Source of the DNA: Hedera helix
Lineage: Eukaryota; Streptophyta; Magnoliopsida; Apiales; Araliaceae
Assembly: GCA_947179155.2 (NCBI GenBank)
Contig: OX359282.1
Location: 18,864,510 to 18,928,509, forward strand
Direction of reading: 5' to 3'
DNA length: 64,000 nt
Position 1 is the stretch's first letter, and each line of letters begins with the position of its first letter. The translations under genes and the position numbers were made by a program. Of this stretch, positions 12,701 through 24,700 are shown piece after piece. The notes beneath the pieces were generated by a model, which was not told the DNA's origin, made no database searches, and worked only from the letters and a program-made list of their open reading frames with translations.

Positions 12701-15700
12701 AAAGGCCAGTGTGGAGCGGTACGATCGTAGGTGAACTCTTCAAGGCAATATGGGCAGAACCCTTGTGTTAGAGTTGTGTGTGTATATTTGGGTTTTGGGT
12801 GTGTTGGGAGACTTAGCTCCGTGGGGGCTAAATCCTTGGATAGGCTCCTTTGGCTTGTGGAGACTATGGAACAAAGCCACCACAACCAACAAGCAAGACT
12901 CTTAGTGATAACAACTTGGTGCTTGCAATTTTTAGAGAGAAGCTCTCAAGTTCTTCAATTTTTTCAAGTTTTCAGCCTTCTCTCAAATGAGGAGAGAGTA
13001 TTCATAGGCCTCGTGGAGGTGCCCCCCATGTGTTGTACACACGTTCTATGTCACTTATAAACTGCGACAACAATATCAGTTCTAAGTGTGAATATTGCCT
13101 TTTCGGAGTTTGTTTCGCCATATGTCTCCATTCGGCAGTCCAAAACCCTCACCAAATGCCACTTCCAGACGACCTCTTTAACCTTCTGTCGGAGGCTAGA
13201 GAGGTAATCTGTTTATCCGAAGTAGCTATCTTTGACAGTAATTCTTCATATCGTCTCAATTGTAAACAGTCAGAAAGGATAGTCTTTTCGATATGACATC
13301 ATCGCGGTTTTGGCGACGTTGCCCATGACATCATCATTCTTACAAGGAGAATCACCCTTGAAGCTTTGGCATACACCTGGTGCTCATGGTGCCAATTGTT
13401 TGCTTGAAAGCTTGAGTTGTTGCTCAACTTACCTTCATGTAGAGCCTTGCCTTCAGGCCTACTTTTTAGGAAGTGAATCCTCCTTTTCTTCTTCTTTGCC
13501 TTCATGTGGAGCCTTGCCTTGCTCTTTCTTTGAAATCTCGTTAATTGGAATACTTATAGATTTTTTGGCCAAGTGTTGCAACTATTGGTGAGGTGAGTGG
13601 ATGATCCTTCCATGAGAGGGAGCCTCCTTGGGGCCAACCTCCACCTTTGGGGCCAACCCTAGGGTGACTTCCCACCTCATGGTGGCCTTTCTCTTGCTTA
13701 CCCATGCTTTGATCTTCTTTTACATAGTTTCGTTCAACTTTTCTAAGTGTTGAGAGTGAGACATGAGAGAGTACCTGGGCAGCCCCACCATGAGGGGGAG
13801 TCCCTTTGGGGCTGGCCACCACCCTTTGGGCCGACCCTAGGATGGCCTCCCACCTTATGGTGGTATCTCCTTTCTTCCTTCCCACTTTGTTATTTCTTTG
13901 TATAGCTTTATTGAATTTGACCAAGTGTTGGGAGTGAAACATGGTAAAAGAACATTTGGGCAGCTCCACCATAAGGAGAGCTCCCTTGGAGCCGACCCTA
14001 GGGTAGCCTCCCACCTCATGGCGGTTCTTTTCTTGGTTTCTTCTCATTTTGATCCCTCCTTGCATGTTTTCTTGAATTTGACCTAGTGTTGGTAGTGAGG
14101 CATGATGAAAGGATGATTGGGAAACCTTACCATGAGGGGGAGCCCCCTTGGTCTGACCTCCACATTTGGGGCCGGCCCTAGGGTGGCCTCCCACCTCATA
14201 GTGGTTGGTTTGTTGGCCTCTTGGCCGGGTAAGGTTGCCTTCTCATGGATGATTGATAAGGCGTAGTAAAGTCCAACTCCATGGACTTGGAGGATTGATT
14301 CCTCAACTGATTGTTGGCGTCAATCATATCTTCTTTTGTGATGTAATTGCTTTGTTGGCTTCTTGTAGGCTGCACTGATAGGCATTGAGTGGCTTGAACA
14401 TGTGTGGTGAATGGTGAGGCTTGCATGCTAGGCACTGATTGACACTCAAGGTTGTTGGACTTGCACCACCGAGGTCTGAATGTTGGTTGTTGGCATTGCT
14501 TACGGTATTAGTGGGACTGCCACATTGTTCGGGGCATTCCCTGAAACAGAGTCATCAGAGGATGGTGTTGCCTGTCCTGCTGGGTGGGTGATTGTTGTTG
14601 AGTGTCGCTTCTTGGACAGCTTGATCACCGCTTGGTTTTCTTGGTGTTGCACAGGCTTGTGGGGAAACCTGGGCTTGGAGCCTTTCCCTTTGGAGTCTTG
14701 CCTCCTCTTGCTCCCTTTGCACCTCTTAGAGGCTTTGCAAAGCCCTTACCATCTCATCTTATACCGCACTTGGGCATTACTCGATCACTGGTCGTTTCAA
14801 CGCCTGTGGCATTTCCTCCTTTTCCATCGGTGGTTGTAGCTTGATTTATGTGAGTTTCCATTGGAGCATTGCTATTGTTGTCAGATGTGTCAGATTTGTC
14901 TTCAACAATCGGGACATTGGGATCGTTAGGATCCAAGTTTGATGGTGGTGCAGGAGAAGCAAAACTAAAGGTCTTGAAGCTAGACCTTCCACTCCTGGTA
15001 ACAGGCATAACCTTCACGAAATCTACACCTCCCCAATAGAGTCGCCAAAAATGTAAGACCGGAAAATGTAAACTACAATTAGATAACAAAATTAAATAGC
15101 AAATGACATTTCATTAATCTCTTTGATGAACCTTACAAATGCAATAATTTCCTACATTACCCATTGTAGTCGGGTTCATTGATTGATCAGAGTGAGACGA
15201 GAATTCCATAAAGGGTTGCGAGACTGATGGAGTCATAGTTGTCATGGCACCACGGCGGTAGTTGACCGCCAGGACGCCTAAGAGATAAGGCACCCGCCAT
15301 GGCGTTCGTATGACGACAAGTTGTTATATTGACAATGATATTTTATACGCATTAAAACTCAAAATATAATTACTAACACTATGAAATTCAATGAAAAATA
15401 CAAGTATATGAATACTTAACAATCAAAATTTAAAAATAACACTTAACATCGAAAACTAGTAGAACAAGCTAACAAACAGTGCGTAGAAAATAAATAATCA
15501 ACCAAGTCAACATTCATCACACATTACAAGTCTAATAATAAATAAAGTTGCACCATGTAGTTAGTCCATGCGTTATGATGAGTCACGAGTATAAAAGGAC
15601 TTAATTACTTAACTTGGACCAGCTACCAAGGCGTGAGCTTTGGCGGCTCAGCGTCCAAGGCATCGCTTTGTCCTTTTCTAGCGCTAGGACATCTTGTCGT

Positions 15701-18700
15701 CGCCATGACAACTATGGATGGAGTGTTAGATGAGGGGAGATATTGTAGGCGAATTCTTGAAGGCAATATGGGCAGAACCCTTGTGTTAGGGCTGTGTGTA
15801 CGTGGGTTTTGGGTGTGTTGGGAGACACAACTTCGTGGGGGCCAAGTCCTTGGAGAGGTTGCTTGGGCTTGTAGAGACTAGGTATGAAATATAGCCACCA
15901 CAACCAGAAAGCAAGACCTCTTGGTGAAAGCAACTTGGTGCTTGCGATTTCTAGAGAGAGAAAGTGGGTTCTAGAGAGAGAAGCTCTTAAGTTCTCCAAA
16001 TTTCTCAAGTTTTCAACCTCCTCTCAAATAAGGAGGAAGGCATTTATAGGCTTCACGGGGGTGCCCCTATGTGCCGTGCACGTTCTCTGTCACTTATAAA
16101 CTGTGACTGCAATATTAGTTATAAGTGTGGATATTACCTTTTTGGAGTCTATTTCGCCCTACGTCTCCATTTGCCAGTCCAAAATTCTCACAAAATCCCA
16201 CTTCCAGGCGACCCTTCTAACCCTCTACCGGAGGTTAGAGAGGTAATCCGTGTATTCGAAGTAGCTATCTTTGATAGTAATTGTTCTTATCGGCTTAATC
16301 GAAAACAGTTGGAAATGCTAGTCTTCTCGATATGACATCATCGCGGTTTTGGTGATGTTGCCCATGACATCATCATTCTTACAAGGAGGATTACCTTTGA
16401 AGCCTTGGCATACACTTTGTGCTCATGGTGCCAATTGATTGCTTGAAAGCTTGAGTTGTTGCTCAACTTGCTACCTTCGGGTCTACTTGCTTCCTTCGAG
16501 TCTACTTTTTAGGAAGTGAATCCTCCTTTTCTTCTTCTTTGCCTTTATGTAGAGCCTTGCCTTGCCCTTTCTTTGAAATCTCCGTAGTCTGAGTTTTTGG
16601 CCAATTGTTGCAATTATTGGTGAGGTGAGTGGAAGAGCCTTCCATGAGGGGGAGCCTCCTTGGGGCTGGCATCCACCCTTGGGGCCGACCCTAGGTTGAC
16701 TTCCAACCTCATGGTTGCCTTTCTCTTGCTTCCCCATGCTTTGGTCTTCTTTTGCATAGCTTCGTTCAATTTGGCTATGTTTTGAGAGTGAGACATGGTG
16801 AGAGAGTACTTGGGCAGCCCCACCATGAGAGGGGGCCCCCTTGGGAGTTGGGGCTGACCCTAGGGTGGCCTCCCACTTCATGGGGCATCTCCTTGGTTCC
16901 TTTCTGCTTTGATGTTTCTTTGTACAGCTTTCTTGATTTGACCAAGTGTTGGGAGTGAGAAATAGTGAAAGAACATTTGGGCAGCCCCACCATAAGGAGG
17001 AGCTCCCTTGAGGCTGACTTCCACCCTTGGGGCCGACCATAGGGTAGCCTCCTACCTCATGGTGGTTCCTTTCTTGGTTTCTTCTCATTTTGATCCCTCC
17101 TTGCATGCGTTTTTGAATTTGACCAAGTGTTGGAAGTGAAGCATGATGAAAGGGAGATTGGGAAACCTTACCATGAGGGGTCCTTGGGGCTGACCTCCTT
17201 GCTACATTCTCTCTTGCTTGCTTGTGAGAGTGTGAGGAGTGCACCATGTGGTGGAATAAGGCACCTCCTCATAATGGCTTATCTAGTGAGGTTCTCCGTA
17301 ACATTTTCTTGTCAGTTTCCTATACTTGGCCAATTTTGGCCTATTTGGTTGGAAATGGCCAATGCTTTGCCTCGGCTCCTTTTTGGGCACTCATGATGGA
17401 TGGTGAGGGATGTCAATGAGCATGTTGAGTTCCCTTGACGTGACAATACGGGTGCCTTGGTGGCCTTCCCGGGTGGGGCCCACCTGGAACCATTTTCTGA
17501 CAGAGCCCCTTTTTCTTGATACGGACAAATCTGAGGGTTAATTATCACCAATTATGATTTAGTTAAAATAATTCTCCTAATTTATACCCGGAATACAGTA
17601 CCTTACACTACATCCCTTAGTTTCATACGAGTTGTCTTTCTGAATCTCAAACTATTCTATGCAGTTGATAATCTTGCCTTGTTAGAAACTTGATGATTTT
17701 AACTTATAGGATAATGAAAATTCTGCTTTGGTCCTTTCAGACTATCTGTAGCATTCTCATCTGTGTTCCCGAATACTGTTACACACTTGCACTACAATTT
17801 CAATATCAGATTTTTGATGAGCCAAGTTGAAGGCCTACTCAAATTGGTTTAGTTGATTTCTGTTTTTTCCAAATGTAGTCAGCTTGCTATCATAATTATA
17901 TTGTTCTGCTTGGAACTGGATTAGTGTCTGTCATGTAGCTTGACCTCTGTTCATCTTTGATTCATCTCTTTTTGGTTTTTAAGATGCTTAAAAATCTTGT
18001 TAGTTAGAAAGTGTCAGCTAAGAGATGTTTCTCTCACGTGGTTTCCCACATCCTTTTAATTTTTATTTTGTCTACTGCTCTGTTGCAGTACCAGTATTGA
18101 AGGTTTTCTCACATTAAAAATATTCAGTGGCATGGAGTATCTAGTTTTTCCTGAGTTTGAATGTTATAGAGGGTAAGGATTGTTTTTACAATGTAGATAA
18201 AGGAGATATATTATAGAGGGAGAGGATATTCAAGAGTGGAGGACAAGGTTTACTCCATAGAAGAACCAAATCAAATAAAAGAGGAGAAAGAAAGCCCTAA
18301 CAAGGACAGCCCTGTAGAAATATGGGCTGAAATTTTGTCCTTGCTTTTTCTTCTTGAGTCTTACACTTATATTTTCTTTCCTTAAAAAGCAAACATGGAC
18401 TTTGGACTCAGAAGTTTTCATCTGTTACCATATTGGTGTTCTTGCCTTGTTCTCCTGTGGCTTTATACTTAAAGTGGTGCTTTTGAGGGGTAGCTCTTTC
18501 AAAATTTATCGGGTTTGAGGGAAGTCTTTCTTTAAGGGCATTGTGTTGTTCACTTTAAAGGAAATCAATTCCTTTCATTTTTTCCCTGTATTTTCTTCTA
18601 ATAATGCCGTCTTCTTTTATACATTAAATATAGTGGTTATAAATTGGAACTGGCGGTTTCAGAAAGATTTAGATAAGGTAGATAGATAGCTTCTAGTTAA

Positions 18701-21700
18701 GAGTCTTTTCTTACCATTAAGCTGCACAGGGGTGTCATATATGGCAACTTGAAGAAAAGAAGAGAGACAAATGCGCTTCTCTCTTGGGCTAAGACGTGGT
18801 TCTGAGTTTTCCTTCATTGGGGGCACGGTCTTGAGTATAATTGTTTGACTGTTTGTTACTGTCATTATTTTTTTGAGTAATAGTTGTTGGTTTTCCTTTA
18901 ATTTGGTTGTTCCTTAATGGTGTGTTTTGAATATACATACAACGTAAAATAAAGGATCCACAAATTCCTAACTTACACTAGCGAATTTTTGATGTAAGAA
19001 CAGTTTTGCCACTTCCTAGGCTGAGCAGTGAACTTTATCATCCTCGACTAATAATCCAGGCACCTTGTAATGGTTTTCATGTTATTTAAGCTCTTTCTAG
19101 ATGAATGAAAGTTTTTTTTGACGAGTCTTGTGCATGTTTAGTTTGGTGTTTTTTTTTATGCAAGTAAGAAGCTCATCAGGATAACTTGTTCTAGTTAACT
19201 GATGACAATAATCTTTTCTCACTTTTGCAGATTCTGCAGATAATTGTTTCTCGGGCTAGAGATACAACTCATACTCTGAGAACGCTTAGTTCAAAGGAGG
19301 TAAACCTAAACCTGTTTTTATTTCCACTGTCTGTTCTTCTTTAGTAAGAGGTGAATGACTAGAAGTGAATTGACATTAACAAAAGGGTCTTGGCCCAATG
19401 GTTACCCCCGTCCCTTGTGTTCCAAGAGGGTGGAGTTTCTAACCTTGGCAATTTCAAAGGTTGGTTGTATGTGTAAATTATGTCTTAAACTAGGGAAAAG
19501 AAATAGAAAAAAAAAGAAGTGAATTGATATTTCCTCAAGTAGAAATGTAATTTTCACAAGGTCCTCCACTCATCTCACATGAATATTAATAGTGGGTTCC
19601 ACACTCATGTAAAAGAGGACTTTGTGGAAATATCACTTTTTACTTGTGTAAATAACAATTTCTAACTATAACTCTTAGTACAACAAGGCTAATAATAAAA
19701 AATGAACATAAGAGCTTTTCTAACAATAACTGCAGTGTCAGATATGAGCCTCTTTACCAAAGAAATCTTAGTAGCGGTACTATTTTCTAAAAAAAGGTCA
19801 TTTGTTGTGAAAGAAGCTGCCTTTTTGTATTATATCCTGTTCAATCAATTTCTAAGGCATTTTGCGCACTTTTTAGTAGGGTTTTAATCATTTTGAGTCG
19901 AGTAATGGATTGTTGATATCTACTCTTTAAGATTATTATTGAGTTTGAGCTTATTCACGGTCGATTTACTTTCTGTACTTTAAATTTGTATTTAATTGAG
20001 TTCACGAGTTTATACGAGCTTATTGGAGTGTAGACAAGTCGAATTATATTTGCCTCGCTCAATAATCAATCCTGATTCAGCTCACATAGCTCATGGGTTG
20101 AGCGAAGTCTTTTCCAAATCAAGCTCAAGCCGAATTGAGTTGTGAGCTGTACCTTCTCATTTTCAGCGCTATATCTTCGATAATTTAGTATATTTTTGGC
20201 ATTTAGGCTTCCTATTGATTTGTGATCTCTCTTTGAGTATCATTCTTTCCTTCACTGTTTTTTCCCTTTAAGTTTTATATTTTGTTTAAAATAATACTTG
20301 TGGAATAAAAAATCAGGTACAAAATAGAGGACAATAGTCATTCAGTAATTAATACATGGAGTATATAAGAATAACTCCCAACTCTAGGAGTCAATATAGG
20401 CAAACCCTTCCAATTAAGAAATACATCTGATAAAGCGATTTTTCCTAAGCAAGGAGTTTGAGATGTGAGGGAAAAAGATCCATAACCCGGAAAGATTTAT
20501 AGGGAGATACTGACTCAAAAGATAATGGTGCGACTCTTGTCATTTCTTTGGCGGGCTACAACACAATAGGATCTAGCTACTCACTCCCATGCTCATTCTG
20601 CTGCGATTCTACTTCCTTTATTCCCTATTCACTATTCACTATTTACGTTCTTTTTATATTACAACATGCTAGTCCTCTGCATCTATTTTTGTCCGACAGA
20701 TGTCCTTGATCTGGTGATTATTGGTTTTGGAGCATCTTGATTTTTGTTTATTAACATGCTAATTGAGAAAGAAATGTATATTGTTTTCATCCTAACTATT
20801 CAAAATGTAAGGCACTTGTTTTACTTCTTTCTGATATGCTTACGGTTCCCTCTTATTCAAGATTGGCAGAAAAGTTATTTGATTCTTCGTTCTTTTGTGT
20901 TACTTTGTTATTCCATTCAACAATTCACTTCTCCATCTAATTTCGTATAATGCAGTTCCGTCAGTTTGCTAATAAGGTTGGAAATCTTGAGCGCCCATTT
21001 CTTAAAGAATTTTTTCCTCGTTGGATTGAATCTTGCGGCTGTCCTGTGCTAAAGTATGACATATATGTGCTTAAGTGTTAGTTGTTGCTCCTTTTGGTTT
21101 ATCTGACCAATTTAAGTAATATAATCTCTTCACTTGCATGTTTCCACTTTTTGGCCACTAAGGATGGGATTCTCCTATAACAAACGGAAAAATATGGTCG
21201 AGTTGGCAGTAATGCGTGGATTTACGGCTATACCTGATCCAAGTGCTGCTATTCTCAATGGTAACCTTGATTCTGAAAACCGAGAAGGTGGATGGCCTGG
21301 AATGATGAGCATTCGGGTTCATGAACTTGATGGCATGTATGACCATCCAATCCTACCAATGGCTGGAGAAACATGGCAGCTGCTTGAAATACAATGCCAT
21401 TCAAAACTTGCTGCAAAACGCTTCCAAAAACCAAAAAAGGGTTCAAAACCTGATGGCTCTGATGATAATGCTGATGCTCTACCTAGTGTAGATATGCGTT
21501 CCAAGTATGCTATTTATTAATATATTTGATATTTCTCTTTTAAGTTAACAGTTGTTGTAGTTTGTTTGTTCTATATTAACCAACTTGTGTTTATATGTTA
21601 AGTTTCCAATTAGCATCGCTGATTACTCATTTACTAATGTATATAACATGTTCATTTGCAGCAATGATTCACCCCTGTTATGGCTCAGGGCTGACCCAGA

Positions 21701-24700
21701 GATGGAGTATCTAGCTGAAATACATTTTAACCAACCTCTGCAGATGTGGGTAAGAATGAGCTTTTGATTGTTTCTAATTCGAATCATATCAAATATATGT
21801 ATCCCATATGGTGAGTACGATATGGATAGCACTATTGATAAATGATAAATTTTTTATGATATTAGCGACAAAGCTAACCAACATTTATTCATCAAAATTA
21901 ATAAATATTGCATTCTTATTATTCTTTTATATAAAAAAAATAGAGATTATACAGTCTGGTTACATCCAGTTTTACCATTGAAGTAATTGAACTTTAAACA
22001 ACCCCGTTGTATAATTATGATGTAGTAACCTGCAGGTGCAAGTTTTTCAACTTGATTAGCATTTGTTATCTTATTCCTTAAAAGATTTGAAAGATCTTAA
22101 CAACTAAAGTTAAACTATCATCCACTTACAAATGTATCTTGTCAAGATCAAGTCCAATACCTCAGATACTTGTGGTGACAACATTATTCTACAAATATAT
22201 CTCCTCAAATACCAAACCCAATACCTCAAATATTTAATTTCACCATTGGATACAACGTCATACAACTAGTGTGTTGACTTTATTTATCCAAAAAAGAAAA
22301 CACCACACCAAATTAGGTAATCACCCTAAAGAAAACATCATTCCGCAGCTAGTGCATTTGTACATCAGTTACATGTCAATAAGTATGATAGTGCTTATTT
22401 AACTTTCATGGCGGTCAATTGCTTTTATGGTATTGATGTTGTATGCGATGCACTGTGTCGGTTCCTTTTTATTCATTGTGTTGTACTTAATTTCAAATTT
22501 GTTAATTTTATTATAAATATCAGTCCCTTACAGAAATTAATAATTTGTGAATGATATATCAGATAAACCAGTTGGAGAAGGACAAAGATGTTGTTGCTCA
22601 GGCACAAGCCATCGCAACATTAGAAATGTTGCCACAATTTTCTTTTACTGTGGTCAATACTTTTAACGGTATCCTCAATGATTCCAAGGTGTGTTCTATG
22701 CATGTGTTTGTGTGTGTTTGACTTACTTTTGAAGTAAAAGAAGAGTGTGTTCATATGTTTCTTTATGTCTCCTAGACATGAAGCTTCTTTTGATTTAGTT
22801 GCTTGTTACGAGATGCAAATCTCATTTCCCTCCTCTTTTCTGTATTCTCAAGGCCTTCTGGAGAATTCGGATCGAGGTGGCATTTGCATTGGCTAATACT
22901 GCATCTGAGGTACTATAGAGTATAGACTTTTGCCCGTTGTTCTGTTCAAAAGATGTTTCTTTTCTAGTTTGAAACAGCTCATATCATGGTTGTAACTGAA
23001 TGTATATTAATGAGGCTAACAATTGGATTACTTTCATATTATAAAGGTAGCTCTCGTTATATTACTTTTCCTTTCGTTTAGAGGACTCCTCTACCTTTGT
23101 TTTTAATTTAAATTTTTTTATCTCTTCAATAAATGTATTTCAGAAATTTGATAAAGCGCATTTACTTTGTATATATTATCTTTGCAAGAATGCCTTCTGC
23201 TGTTTGATCAGCTGCTGAAAAGTGTTAATTATTCATGATAGTCAAGTACATTATACCTTGTTCTTTCTGGTCAGGAAACTGATTGGGCTGGTTTGCTGCA
23301 TCTGGTTAAATTCTACAAAAGTCGGAGATTTGATTCCAACATTGGACTCCCAAAGTGAGCTTCTTTGATGTTAACCCTAAAGTTGCAGCTGATATCATTC
23401 TGTGATATACCTATTTACACTATCTGTTTTATGTTTTTACCTTTAATTCCCAGGCCGAATGACTTTCGTGATTTCCCGGAGTACTTTGTACTTAAGGTAA
23501 TGGAAGGAGGTAGGATATTTATGATGTTACAGATGTTGGATTGCTGAGTTATTATTTGCTTGTCTTTAACTTGTTCTGGAGATTGTTAGAAAGTATTTTC
23601 TGGTCAACCTAAAACTTATTGAACGTCCTTCTAATGATCCCAAAAGGTGGATGACCTAAGATTTTCCGAGTAAATTAGAGTTTCAGTTTTCATGGAAGCA
23701 TTCAGTAGGATTTAGTTGGTTGTGGATGCTGGACTGGATAAGTCTGATTGTCTGTGGTGATTGATGAGATCTATGTGTTCCTATGTGGGGGAACGCTTTG
23801 AGCTCAATCATATTTGTAAAACACCATAGAAAATTATTTTGGAGGATGCAATAAAATAGAGATGTTTGGACGTTATGGCTTTGGTCAGAAAAATACGACA
23901 ATATTTGGCCATAATGGCTAGTGTTCTTATGGGGAAGTGAATATTATAGTTATTTTCACCACTAACTTTTTGCTGTTGCAGTTGTCGTTGTCATTATTTC
24001 TCGTTTTGTTTGGTGAAATGAACTCTTATCTTTGGACCTTGTGAATATCGCTCTACTGCAGATGTCACAAACACTTGAAGATAACATCACGTCATAGAAT
24101 TGCTAACTAAATAATCTCCTTTTCTGTTTTTCTCTTGCCTTGAGAAATCAATTTATGAGGCACTGCACAAGTAGTTTTCTTAACAAAAGTTTGCCTCTGA
24201 ATTTAGAAACTAGCACTTATGCTTGACCTCTTTATCAGTCTTTTCTTTGTTCGGGCCATTGGTCCCTCACACAGCATACACATGATTACCACAAGTATTT
24301 AATTGGACGTCTTGTTATTGTGGTCCGATGGACTATATGTTAGTAATTTACTCTTGATTGCATGTTATATGAAATTTTTCGTTTAGGCGGTGCTGTAAAT
24401 TTAGTTGTTTAAGCTCAACCTGGACCTGGACAACACCTGTCCTTGCCCTTTCCTCAATTGTTGCTTAGTTGAAGCTATCAGTGACCCAGGAGGTCTTTGC
24501 TTCGTTAAAGCTATCAGCCACAACATGTCTACTACAATAACTGCTAATGGACATCCTGTTAGATGCAGACTACATGTTGATCATGTTGCTTCTTTGCTTC
24601 TCAACTGTTTGTTAAGTGGAAACTTTTACTCAGATGCGTAATAGTAATGATGGTCATTGTGGATTAACTTGGCCTTTCTATTTAGTGATATTGCCTTTAC

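Larger units (their letters stand above)
12735..17550 (-). mobile_element. internally deleted LTR retrotransposon with large LTRs
   Basis: Two related blocks in the same orientation (12735-14215 and 15052-17550) share long stretches, for example GGCAATATGGGCAGAACCC and the ~170-bp subrepeats. The space between them is only about 0.84 kb and carries a primer binding site and a gag-like start on the minus strand. The right block is therefore the 5' LTR and the left block a truncated 3' LTR. Pol is entirely missing. The primer site reads TGGCGACTCTATTGGGG, the type used by Tat/Ogre-like Gypsy elements (tRNA-Arg, from memory). A third, better-preserved relative of the LTR starts at 44790. Confidence 0.75.
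15052..17550 (-). repeat. 5' LTR of the deleted element (contains a nested MITE)
   Basis: On the plus strand it starts TGTAAGACC next to the primer binding site; the other edge is near 17550 and approximate. Removing the MITE (15234-15716) and one 8-bp duplication leaves about 2.0 kb. A TATA-like CTATAAATG lies at 16041-16049 on the minus strand. Four ~170-bp subrepeats fill about 16602-17250. Confidence 0.7.

Noticed and set aside
13541..14194. 217-codon minus-strand frame as a possible gene
   Set aside because: It lies wholly on the ~170-bp LTR subrepeats and has no start context, splice pattern or known domain; kept only as an oddity of the repeat.
16483..17247. 254-codon minus-strand frame as a possible gene
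   Set aside because: Same reason as the frame at 13541: it reads the subrepeats of the second LTR.
21158..21504. Minus-strand frames of 61-63 codons
   Set aside because: Antisense shadows of TAF2 exon 13.
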